64,000 nt of DNA from Clostridium sp. E02. GTDB taxonomy: Bacteria > Bacillota > Clostridia > Lachnospirales > Lachnospiraceae. Shown here one piece after another: positions 26,370-33,900 of this stretch (its first letter is position 1; each line of letters opens with the position of its first letter). The notes under the pieces are model-generated. The model made no database searches and was not told where the DNA came from. It saw nothing but the letters and a program-made list of their open reading frames with translations. The stretch spans positions 62,001 through 126,000 of the forward strand of contig NZ_RJLQ01000010.1 in the NCBI RefSeq assembly GCF_003833015.1, written 5' to 3'. A program made the translations under genes and the position numbers.

Positions 26370-28117
26370 TTCATCAATCCCCCTCTCTTAAACGAACCAG
26401 GTAACCGGACCTCGTCGTTCCCATCAAATAGTTTAAAACAATCTTCATAGCGCATTCTTCCTGACTTTAATTCCTCGGCAAGCAAAAGCAGATTCACAGA
26501 ACTGATCGCTGCTCCATTTAAACCGGATCGCATGGATATGTGATTGAGTCTATCTTTAAATCCACCCGTAAACGAACCGGATAGAAAAACAAAACGGAAC
26601 TGTTTTACTTGGTCATCAAAGATTTGCCACCACTTATTTTTATTGAAACGTTCACTCCGCTCTTTGTTTTCCTCGATATAACGGTACATCTCATCTGCCT
26701 GTTTCATTGGCAGAGAATACCCTTTTCCATAAGCCTTATTATCTATGATCAGCCCATTCTCACCATAGTACACACATACATCTGGCTTTCTGGTATCACC
26801 AAGCCTTGCTCCCTGAAATGCAAGTTCTTTGGTTAATAGTTCCGCTGTCTGCATCTCATAATCCCGGTCAGAAGTTCCATCAAATCCAAGATCCAAAAGT
26901 ATTAAATATTTATGATCCACATGAATCATATGGGTTCTTAAGTAATCTTTTAGAATCGACACTTCTGACTTAACTAGAACCGAGCATTCAAAAACTTGCG
27001 GTAATTCCAACCCGGTAATTTCATCCGTAATCCGGTAGCTGTCTCCAGACTTGTTTAAATTAAGCCCAATATTAACAAGGCTTTTTAGATCATCTAGTAT
27101 CGTTTCAGTCTCTTCCAAAAGATTCTTTCCCTTTAGATATTCCTTGATTTGGATTGGTGTTCGGTATGCTCCTTCTAAATATTTTATTAGATAGGTCCTT
27201 CGGTTCCGTAGGTAGTCCCGGTCTGTCGCTTTGGTTGCCAGCATATCCCACAATATTCGTTTGGGGGTCTTTTTAAACTTCGAGACTCCGTTGATGTGCT
27301 TAATCACCGTTCTTCCCTTTAGCGTCAGTTGATACGATTGAGGAATGACCACCGGCTGTTCTTCCTTTGTGGATTCAATTCCTTTTGCCGTTTTCTTCAC
27401 CCAGCCTGTTTGAATCAGCCAACTGCAGATTGTCCGCACATACTTGTCACTGGTTCCTTCTGTATCTTTTAAAAGCTTTGTCTTATCCTCTTTCTGCTCT
27501 GCCTTAAGAAGTCCCTCTATGATCATATACTGGGGAATGGAAGTAAACCCTGCCTCTCCAATAAAGCCAAGTCTGGCACCAATTTCAAATTTCGTTAGAT
27601 GTCCCTCTTTTGCAAGCAGAGTCAGGACCCTGCAGACAGGGGGATAGGATAAAAAAGCCTCTGTCAGTACTTCTCCCTCTTCTTCACTTTCTAAAGGTGC
27701 GTTGGCATACCTCATCCCCAATGAAGAGATGCTACAAACATCTTCCTTTCGATCATAATGAAGGAATCCAATGCTGACCGCCCATCTCAAAAAGGAATCT
27801 GCAGGCCAGTCACTTTGATATTCCTTTCTCTGTCCAGGAAGAACTGCCTGAATGATCCCAGAACAGGGCGCACTACTTCTAGTAAACCCCTTTGGTGTCC
27901 CTTTCCCTTTTAAATGTGTATAGGGTATTATAATACGAGGCTCCCCCAGTTCGCGAATAAATGCATCCCTTCCATCCGTTTCTGAAATGAGCCTTGGGAT
28001 CTTATCGGTACGCAGGATGCGGTTACTCTCTGAATTCGGAACAAAAGCAGATACCACATTCTTTAAATTACCAAGTGTATAAGCCTCCTGTACCCAGCCA
28101 AATGTTCTATCTGCCAC
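26366..28117 (-). CDS. FokI-type type IIS restriction endonuclease
   Basis: A 583-aa protein that matches FokI along its whole length as I recall that sequence. N-terminal recognition region: RTFGWVQ, the DSFLRWAVSIGFLHY and SGIIQAVLP segments, LTKFEIGARLGF, and ATKATDRDYLRNRR. C-terminal cleavage domain: PD (445-446), IIDNK with D459 and K461, then YSLPMKQADEMYRYIEENKE, KWWQIF and the FRFVFLSG dimer region. All catalytic residues are kept; the loop between the first and second Asp is four residues shorter than in FokI. A GTG start at 28117 (AGAGG upstream) gives FokI's length. No methyltransferase gene is adjacent or in the window. It is coupled to a Crp-family gene downstream. Confidence 0.93.
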   Translation of the reverse strand: MADRTFGWVQEAYTLGNLKNVVSAFVPNSESNRILRTDKIPRLISETDGRDAFIRELGEPRIIIPYTHLKGKGTPKGFTRSSAPCSGIIQAVLPGQRKEYQSDWPADSFLRWAVSIGFLHYDRKEDVCSISSLGMRYANAPLESEEEGEVLTEAFLSYPPVCRVLTLLAKEGHLTKFEIGARLGFIGEAGFTSIPQYMIIEGLLKAEQKEDKTKLLKDTEGTSDKYVRTICSWLIQTGWVKKTAKGIESTKEEQPVVIPQSYQLTLKGRTVIKHINGVSKFKKTPKRILWDMLATKATDRDYLRNRRTYLIKYLEGAYRTPIQIKEYLKGKNLLEETETILDDLKSLVNIGLNLNKSGDSYRITDEITGLELPQVFECSVLVKSEVSILKDYLRTHMIHVDHKYLILLDLGFDGTSDRDYEMQTAELLTKELAFQGARLGDTRKPDVCVYYGENGLIIDNKAYGKGYSLPMKQADEMYRYIEENKERSERFNKNKWWQIFDDQVKQFRFVFLSGSFTGGFKDRLNHISMRSGLNGAAISSVNLLLLAEELKSGRMRYEDCFKLFDGNDEVRLPGSFKRGGLMK

Positions 28118-28145
28118 GTTTACTTCCTCTCTGTGTTTTTCTTTC

Positions 28146-28174
28146 AGTATAGCATAGCAGGGATGGTTAGGCAA
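28146..28174 (-). promoter_or_regulatory. Promoter of the FokI-type nuclease operon
   Basis: On the minus strand, -35 TTGCCT (28169-28174), 17-base spacer, -10 TATACT (28146-28151). A GGATG site (28161-28165) lies in the spacer. The start of the mRNA is about 20 bases before the GTG. Confidence 0.65.
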
Positions 28175-28185
28175 AATGTTTTGGT

Positions 28186-28214
28186 TTGTTTTCTCATGAC
28201 TGCTGTGCTATAAT
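28186..28214 (+). promoter_or_regulatory. Promoter of the acyltransferase gene
   Basis: -35 TTGTTT (28186-28191), 17-base spacer, -10 TATAAT (28209-28214), divergent from the nuclease promoter. Confidence 0.65.
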
Positions 28215-28253
28215 AATGAAAATTGAAAAGAACAAAGGAAAGGAATCGTTTCT

Positions 28254-29435
28254 ATGGGTAAATTGCAGCTTATTCTTTTCGCTGTCGTCATCGTCTCTTG
28301 TTGTCTCCATATCAGAGAGCAGATCAAAAACAGAGATCATTTTCTGCATCTGTTTACTCAGAGCAGACATCGGGAAAACCGGATTGTTTATCTGGACTAC
28401 TTACGGCTGATTGCCACTCTTTTTGTTATCCTGGTTCACTGTCTTGATGTGACTACGGTCTCCGTACCTGGCGGAAGTTTGACTTGGGTTTTTATTCAAT
28501 CATTGTCAGCCATCTTAATGGTGTGCAACTACCTTTTTATTATGAATAGCGGTGCACTCCTTCTAAGAGGGAAAACAAGTGATATCAAGAATTTCTATTA
28601 TAAGAGAGTAACCTCCGTTGCGATCCCTTTCTTTTGTTATTATGGAATCTATCTTCGTCTTTCCTGCCGCTACACGGACCAAGGCATAATAAAGGGTGCT
28701 TTGGCTGCATTCAAAGACATTTTAAAGGGTCCGATTGACTGGGCTCCCCACTTGTGGGTGATCTATGTCATACTGTCCCTTTCCATCCTTGCCCCCTTTT
28801 TCGCTCTTTTGCTCCGCCAGTTATCGGAATCCATGTTAAATACTATGGTATTTGTCATTTTGTTATTCCGCTGTACGGCTCTTTACCTGCCTCTTTTTAA
28901 CCTCTCCTTAAACCTTGATTTGATGATCCAGCCATGGGAAGTGGTTTTCCTTCTTGGATATTATTTTTCTCATCCGACTGCCTTGAAACGGAGAAATCTG
29001 TATTGGTTTCTGGGTGGTGCCTCCTGTCTGTTTGTCATCTTATGCGTCCTATTCCGGGCAGATTACAAGGCGATCCTTCTAGCAGACGGTGCTCCCACTA
29101 TGATTTTCATTGGAGGTGGGTTGTTTCTTCTATTACGCACGCTCGAATACAGGCTGCCAAAACCAGGCTTTCTTCTTAATTTTCTCATCCGCTACAGTTA
29201 TTCCATCCTAATGGTACATTGGGCCATTCTTTATTATGTAAAAACGCACTTAGAAATGATCATTAAGCTTCCCTCCCTTGTGGGAAGCACGATCTTGTCC
29301 TTCTTTCTGGTACTGGTTCTCTCCGCCTTGTCTGCCATCCTATTCGATCAGACTGTTGTTTACTGCGTAAACCGCCTCATAGAACTTTTAACCAAATGGG
29401 TTCAAGGTGTTTTTACGACTCATCATTCTCAGTAA
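28254..29435 (+). CDS. Acyltransferase family 3 membrane protein
   Basis: A 393-aa protein with about ten to eleven hydrophobic segments after a short N-terminal helix. VYLDYLRLIATLFVILVHCLD carries the family motif with the conserved Arg and the catalytic-type His. These enzymes O-acetylate or O-acylate surface sugars, peptidoglycan or exopolysaccharide. No polysaccharide cluster is adjacent. Its 3' end overlaps the convergent DUF4317 gene by 23 bases. Although it is divergent from the restriction gene, I see no functional link. Confidence 0.85.
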   Translation: MGKLQLILFAVVIVSCCLHIREQIKNRDHFLHLFTQSRHRENRIVYLDYLRLIATLFVILVHCLDVTTVSVPGGSLTWVFIQSLSAILMVCNYLFIMNSGALLLRGKTSDIKNFYYKRVTSVAIPFFCYYGIYLRLSCRYTDQGIIKGALAAFKDILKGPIDWAPHLWVIYVILSLSILAPFFALLLRQLSESMLNTMVFVILLFRCTALYLPLFNLSLNLDLMIQPWEVVFLLGYYFSHPTALKRRNLYWFLGGASCLFVILCVLFRADYKAILLADGAPTMIFIGGGLFLLLRTLEYRLPKPGFLLNFLIRYSYSILMVHWAILYYVKTHLEMIIKLPSLVGSTILSFFLVLVLSALSAILFDQTVVYCVNRLIELLTKWVQGVFTTHHSQ

Positions 29436-30573
29436 GATTTGCTGCCGGCAAGGGACGAACGTTGATCCCATTGATTTCAATATGCTCACTGATGCCGATC
29501 ACAATACAGGGACGTCCGTCTATAAAACGATTTTCCACCAAATGGGTTTTATCCGGAGCTACCTTAATGCTTACATCTGGTGTTTTAATCTCGAAACTTC
29601 TGGTATTTACTACATTAGACGCTATAAAACTGGGAGCCACTGTCTCTTCTTGATCTGCAAACCGTTGTTCTAAGGCTTCTAGTCTCTCTGGGCTGGCTCC
29701 ATTGCTTTCTAGTAGTTTTTTCAACTGATAAGTATCTAGCGTAAATGGATCTGCCTCGTCTTTTGTTTCTTCTATTATTTCATTTAAATTCTCATGAAGA
29801 TTTTTTATCGTTTCAAAGTCACATTGTTCTCCCAGAGTCTCTTCTATCATTGCCTGAAAGGTCTCTTTTTGGCTTTTGGCTGTCATGGGCATAACACAGC
29901 CTAGCAATTCATCCACCAAACGCTCTGGAATTTGCTCTGGATTTTTAGAATAATACATAATTCCATGAATGTCAGTATTCCGATCCGTAAAGGCAGGAAA
30001 TAAAAAACCAGTATCTGGGGCTTCCACGATCCAGTCTCTGTTTCTATTTTGGATGACATTTGCTTCCGTATTATAACATAGACCAGCCTTTGAAAGTTTC
30101 ACCGGGCAGATGGCACACTGTATAAACTCATACACAAAATCTGATGCGTCAAACATCTCTATGCCATCGGTAGATTTTGAAGGGATATCATACGCGCTAT
30201 GAATTAATATAATATAGTAATTTTCCCCATAATCGTAACTTGCAATTACATTGTCATAGAATTCTTCAATCAATGTATCGTCCTTCAACTGACTATCCCG
30301 CAATTTTAAAAGTAGATGTTGCGTTCCACCTTCTGCCTCTGTATGAAGAGGAAACTCCATATTGATCAGATTTTTCCCAATGGTCCCGGAGAGTGTCCCC
30401 TTGAAAATGGTAAAGTATTTAAAAGCTTCATCTTCTGGAAGGGATAGAAATGCCTCCTTAAGTTCTGTTCTTTTGTTTTTTTCCGCATCCACATAACAGC
30501 CGCAAATACGGCTGATGGCGCAGTTTGCCGGTGTGTAAAGCTTTTTAATTTCATTCGCTTCTTTCTTATTCAT
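29413..30573 (-). CDS. DUF4317 family protein
   Basis: A 386-aa soluble protein that I recognise as the DUF4317 family, common in Lachnospiraceae and related Clostridia and without a known function. The N-terminus KKEANEIKKLYTPANCAISRICGCYVD, with two Cys close together (CGC), is characteristic. The rest is acidic and mixed alpha/beta, with no signal peptide, membrane segment or catalytic motif I know. It stands between unrelated genes; its 3' end overlaps the convergent acyltransferase gene by 23 bases, and no terminator lies between them. Confidence 0.85.
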   Translation of the reverse strand: MNKKEANEIKKLYTPANCAISRICGCYVDAEKNKRTELKEAFLSLPEDEAFKYFTIFKGTLSGTIGKNLINMEFPLHTEAEGGTQHLLLKLRDSQLKDDTLIEEFYDNVIASYDYGENYYIILIHSAYDIPSKSTDGIEMFDASDFVYEFIQCAICPVKLSKAGLCYNTEANVIQNRNRDWIVEAPDTGFLFPAFTDRNTDIHGIMYYSKNPEQIPERLVDELLGCVMPMTAKSQKETFQAMIEETLGEQCDFETIKNLHENLNEIIEETKDEADPFTLDTYQLKKLLESNGASPERLEALEQRFADQEETVAPSFIASNVVNTRSFEIKTPDVSIKVAPDKTHLVENRFIDGRPCIVIGISEHIEINGINVRPLPAANLTENDES

Positions 30574-30621
30574 ACTTTTATGTTCTCCTATTCTATCAAG
30601 TTATAGTATCATGGACAGAAC

Positions 30622-30661
30622 GGGAAAGCCCACAGACCAACCGGTCAGTGAGCTTTCCTGT
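30622..30661. other. Imperfect inverted repeat upstream of DUF4317
   Basis: GGAAAGC...GACC-AACC-GGTC...GCTTTCC, a strong stem with one mismatched inner part. There is no convincing T run on either strand, so it could be a weak terminator for the ABC operon or an mRNA 5' structure. Confidence 0.4.
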
Positions 30662-30718
30662 CTAGAAATTTCTTGGTTATTATACCATATTTTCCATAGG
30701 CTTACAACTAAATCCTCC

Positions 30719-31588
30719 TTAGATTTTCCCTCCTTCTACGACCAGATTCTCAGGATTAATTTCATCTCCATAGACTGGTTTTAATGTTTCTTCAAAATCT
30801 TTATGGAAAAACTGTTCTTCTGCCAAAGACTCGATTTCTGAATTAATCCATTCCAAAAGCTGTGTGTTCCCTTTTTGTACAGCCGGTGCAATGGTGTCTA
30901 GATTTCCTATGGATGGAATCCCCACTGTAAATCCCTGATTTTGCAATGCCCAGGCAAGAACTTCTGTATTGTCTGTGGAGAATCCATCTCCTCTGCCATC
31001 TGCCAGAGCGTCATAGGCTTCCTGATATTCATCGAACTTTAAAAGCTTTATTTCTGGATGATTTTTTGAAAAATAGGTTTCAGCCGTGGTTCCTTTCACC
31101 ACAATCAACGTCTTATCCTTCAACTGGGAGGGTTCTGAAACCATAGCCGAATTAGGTGACACCACTCCCAAAGCCACTTTCATATAAGGAAGTGCAAAAT
31201 CCACTTGTTCTTTTCTGTCGTCCGTCACTGTGAAATTAGCAAGAATCACATCTACTTTTGCTGATTTTAAATACTCTACCCGGCTGGCGGCTTCTACATA
31301 AACAAATTCCACCTTATCTTCACTTCCCAAAAGATCTTTTGCCAATCTTTTTCCGAAGTATACGTCATAGCCTTTTATCTCTCCAGAAGAATCAACATAC
31401 CCAAATGGATTTTTATCGCTAAAAACCCCGATCTTAATGGTTCCTGACTCTTTAATCTCCTCAAGTGTTCTTGCATTCGCACTGGCCCCTGATGTGGTTG
31501 ATTCCTTTGCCTGACTGCAGCCCGCTATCAAACTTACTGTCATGGTAATTAAAACAATGGCCCCAAATATTCTTTTTTTCATCCTCAT
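30719..31588 (-). CDS. Amino-acid ABC transporter, substrate-binding lipoprotein
   Basis: A 289-aa solute-binding protein of family 3. The signal peptide ends in lipobox LIAGC (Cys24). ESGTIKIGVFSDKNPFGYVDSSGEIKGYDVYFGKRLA, VEYVEAASRVEYL and DVILANFTVTDDRKEQVDFA are typical for polar amino-acid receptors, and the sequence resembles cysteine or glutamate/aspartate types. It is the last gene of a permease-permease-ATPase-receptor operon. The exact amino acid cannot be assigned; the window's sulfur-related neighbours make cyst(e)ine a possibility only. Confidence 0.9.
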   Translation of the reverse strand: MRMKKRIFGAIVLITMTVSLIAGCSQAKESTTSGASANARTLEEIKESGTIKIGVFSDKNPFGYVDSSGEIKGYDVYFGKRLAKDLLGSEDKVEFVYVEAASRVEYLKSAKVDVILANFTVTDDRKEQVDFALPYMKVALGVVSPNSAMVSEPSQLKDKTLIVVKGTTAETYFSKNHPEIKLLKFDEYQEAYDALADGRGDGFSTDNTEVLAWALQNQGFTVGIPSIGNLDTIAPAVQKGNTQLLEWINSEIESLAEEQFFHKDFEETLKPVYGDEINPENLVVEGGKI

Positions 31589-31600
31589 TTTCTCCTTTTC

Positions 31601-32353
31601 TTATGATTCATAATGAAATGTATTTAAAAATTGTTTTGCGCGTTCTGTTTGTGGAGCATTAAAAAATGTTATAGGATCGCTTTCTTCCACTACAAGTCCC
31701 TGATCCAGAAACAGAATCCGGTCAGCAACTGCCTTTGCAAAATCCATCTCATGGGTGACAATCACCATTGTCATCCCTTCTTTTGCCAGCTTTAATACCA
31801 CTTGTAATACCTCGCGGACCATCTCCGGATCGAGTGCTGCTGTAATCTCATCAAGAAGCAAGACTTCTGGATGCATCAAAAGTGCTCTTACAATGGCTAC
31901 TCTCTGTTTTTGACCTCCTGACAACTGCCTGGGATAAGCATCTTTTTTTGCAAGAAGTCCCACCCGGTCAAGTAGTTTCTCTGCTTCCCGAACCACTTCC
32001 TTTTTCTCTCTTTTTTGAACTTTTAAAGGTGCCAGTGTTAGGTTCCCGAGAACTGTCATATGAGGAAATAAATCATAGCTTTGAAAAACCATTCCAATCT
32101 TCTGCCTGATTTCATAACCATCTTGTTGATTCTGCTCAATCATCTTATCTTCAAACTGAATGATTCCAGAATCAATCGGCTCCAACAGATTCAGGCAACG
32201 CAAAAAAGTACTCTTTCCACACCCAGAAGGACCAATGACCACAGCAACCTCTCCTTTTTTCAAAGAAAAAGATATCCCATTTAAGACTGGCTGCCCATTT
32301 TCATAGGATTTTTTTAATTTTTCTGTCTTTAAAATCTCTCTTTGTTCCATCAT
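31601..32353 (-). CDS. Amino-acid ABC transporter, ATP-binding protein
   Basis: A 250-aa ABC ATPase of the polar amino-acid (GlnQ-like) class. Walker A GPSGCGKST, Q-loop MVFQSYDLFPHMTVLGNL, signature LSGGQKQRV, Walker B VLLLDEITAALDPEMV, and the switch His in VTHEM. It drives import together with the two permeases encoded immediately upstream. Its start overlaps the preceding permease stop by four bases (ATGA), giving coupled translation. Confidence 0.95.
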   Translation of the reverse strand: MMEQREILKTEKLKKSYENGQPVLNGISFSLKKGEVAVVIGPSGCGKSTFLRCLNLLEPIDSGIIQFEDKMIEQNQQDGYEIRQKIGMVFQSYDLFPHMTVLGNLTLAPLKVQKREKKEVVREAEKLLDRVGLLAKKDAYPRQLSGGQKQRVAIVRALLMHPEVLLLDEITAALDPEMVREVLQVVLKLAKEGMTMVIVTHEMDFAKAVADRILFLDQGLVVEESDPITFFNAPQTERAKQFLNTFHYES

Positions 32354-33030
32354 GAATCCCTCAACTTTTTCTCAAATAGAGCTGACGCTCTGGAAAATGG
32401 ATAGCAGGCTGCAAAATACAAAATAAAGATTGCTCCATATACCCATAAAGCCGCATCCGGAATGGCGAATCTGGATGCATCAATCATCTGTTTCCCAACC
32501 TTAACCACTTCAACAACACCGATCAGCACCACAAGAGAGGTGGTTTTAATCATGCGAGTCAGCAAATTCATCACAGACGGCAGAAGTCTTTTGAAAATTT
32601 GAGGAATCAGAATAAATTGGTACACTTGGTTCCTGGTCATTCCAAGCGCCACCCCACTATGTAACTGATGTATGGGAATTGATTCTAACGCACTTCGAAC
32701 CAGGTCCCCCATCTCCGCTGCTCCCCAAAATGTAAATACAATCACGGCTGCCATATCTCCGGAAAGATTTACTTTCCAGTGTTTGGCGGCTCCAAAGTAA
32801 ACCAAAAACAACAACACAAGTGGAGGCATAATCCGTACTACTTCCAGGTAGAGACGACTTAAAAATCGTATGGTCTTTTTCTTACTGGTCATAATTAATC
32901 CCATGAATATCCCAAGGACAATGGATAAAATCATGGATATCCCTGCAATTCTAAGTGAAATCCATAGTCCTCCCAGAAGCCTTAAAAAATTATTTCCCTG
33001 AAATAAGATTCGAATCCCCAAATGTTCCAT
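32350..33030 (-). CDS. Amino-acid ABC transporter permease (second subunit)
   Basis: A 226-aa permease with about five membrane helices and the family loop (EAA-like) SALESIPIHQLHSGVALGMTRNQVYQFILIPQ that contacts the ATPase. GGAGGG lies before its ATG at 33030, and its 5' end overlaps the other permease gene by 41 bases. Two distinct permeases indicate a heterodimeric channel. Confidence 0.92.
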   Translation of the reverse strand: MEHLGIRILFQGNNFLRLLGGLWISLRIAGISMILSIVLGIFMGLIMTSKKKTIRFLSRLYLEVVRIMPPLVLLFLVYFGAAKHWKVNLSGDMAAVIVFTFWGAAEMGDLVRSALESIPIHQLHSGVALGMTRNQVYQFILIPQIFKRLLPSVMNLLTRMIKTTSLVVLIGVVEVVKVGKQMIDASRFAIPDAALWVYGAIFILYFAACYPFSRASALFEKKLRDS

Positions 33031-33670
33031 ATCGAACCCTCCTTTCTATCCAAGTACAAAGCAACGATATGGGTAGTAGAATAATCAAATATGCAACCAC
33101 CAATAGAAATAGTGCCTCATCTGTCTTGTAGTAAATCCCAATCAGATCCTTGGCTACAAACATAAGATCTGCCAAAGCCACTGCACTAAACACCGATGTT
33201 TCTTTTACGAGAAATATGATGTTTGCACAAAATACCGGTATGGATGTGGCAACTGCCTGGGGCAATATAATAAATTGAAAAATCTGCCCTTTCGTAAGAC
33301 CAAGACTGAATCCAGAATCTGACTGGATCTTTGGCACTTGTTCTAGTCCGCTTCGAAACGCCTCAGCCATGTAACTACCTCCTAAAAAGCCAAGCCCTGT
33401 TATCGCACAAATTTCAGAACTTAATACGATTCCTAATTTAGGAAGGCCAAAATACAAGAAAAAAAGCTGAATGAGCAAAGGTGTATTTCTGGAAATCTCG
33501 ATGTATCCGTTCACCACCCCTTTTAATAAGGGGATATGAAACTGTTTGACCATACTGCAAATAAGACCAACCACCATTGACCATGCAATTCCGAAAAAGG
33601 AGATTCGAAGAGTCAGTAAAGCCGCATGAACATAAAGTGGTGCATTGGTGCGTATAAATTCAAAATCCAT
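32990..33670 (-). CDS. Amino-acid ABC transporter permease (first subunit)
   Basis: A 226-aa permease with about five membrane helices; ISRNTPLLIQLFFLYFGLPKLG and the coupling loop SGLEQVPKIQSDSGFSLGLTKGQIFQFIILPQ are typical of the HisM/GlnP family. It is the first gene of the four-gene operon and overlaps the next permease by 41 bases. A consensus promoter with a palindromic operator-like site lies upstream, so the operon is probably repressed by a local regulator. Confidence 0.92.
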   Translation of the reverse strand: MDFEFIRTNAPLYVHAALLTLRISFFGIAWSMVVGLICSMVKQFHIPLLKGVVNGYIEISRNTPLLIQLFFLYFGLPKLGIVLSSEICAITGLGFLGGSYMAEAFRSGLEQVPKIQSDSGFSLGLTKGQIFQFIILPQAVATSIPVFCANIIFLVKETSVFSAVALADLMFVAKDLIGIYYKTDEALFLLVVAYLIILLPISLLCTWIERRVRYGTFGDSNLISGK

Positions 33671-33728
33671 ATTTTATCTCCCTTACGCTAATCTGGATAA
33701 AGGAAAAGCTTTCCTCTTCCCTATATAC

Positions 33729-33747
33729 ATACTATACATGTATGTTA
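33729..33747. promoter_or_regulatory. Operator-like palindrome at the ABC importer promoter
   Basis: CATACTATACATGTATG contains the perfect palindrome ATACATGTAT and an outer CATAC/GTATG repeat. It sits at the predicted start site, a typical place for a repressor. The regulator is unknown. Confidence 0.4.
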
Positions 33748-33775
33748 ATATACTATGAACCGTTTTTTTTGTCAA
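33747..33775 (-). promoter_or_regulatory. Promoter of the amino-acid ABC operon
   Basis: On the minus strand, -35 TTGACA (33770-33775), 17-base spacer, -10 TATATT (33747-33752). Confidence 0.75.
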
Positions 33776-33836
33776 TACATTATTTTCAATTTTTTTCAAC
33801 GCATCTCCTGCTGAAGCAATTCCCCATACAATAAAA

Positions 33837-33871
33837 AATCCAGGAAAATAGATTTTACTATTTCCCGGATT
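33837..33871 (-). terminator. Terminator after the chemoreceptor gene
   Basis: On the minus strand, a stem AATCCGGGAAATAG...CTATTTTCCTGGATT followed by TTTTTATT. Confidence 0.8.
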
Positions 33872-33900
33872 CTATAATATTAAAATCAATTTGAATGATT

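Noticed and set aside
33671-33900. Riboswitch or T-box leader ahead of the amino-acid ABC operon
   Set aside because: The predicted start site is only about 70 bases before the first gene, and no specifier or antiterminator structure is visible.
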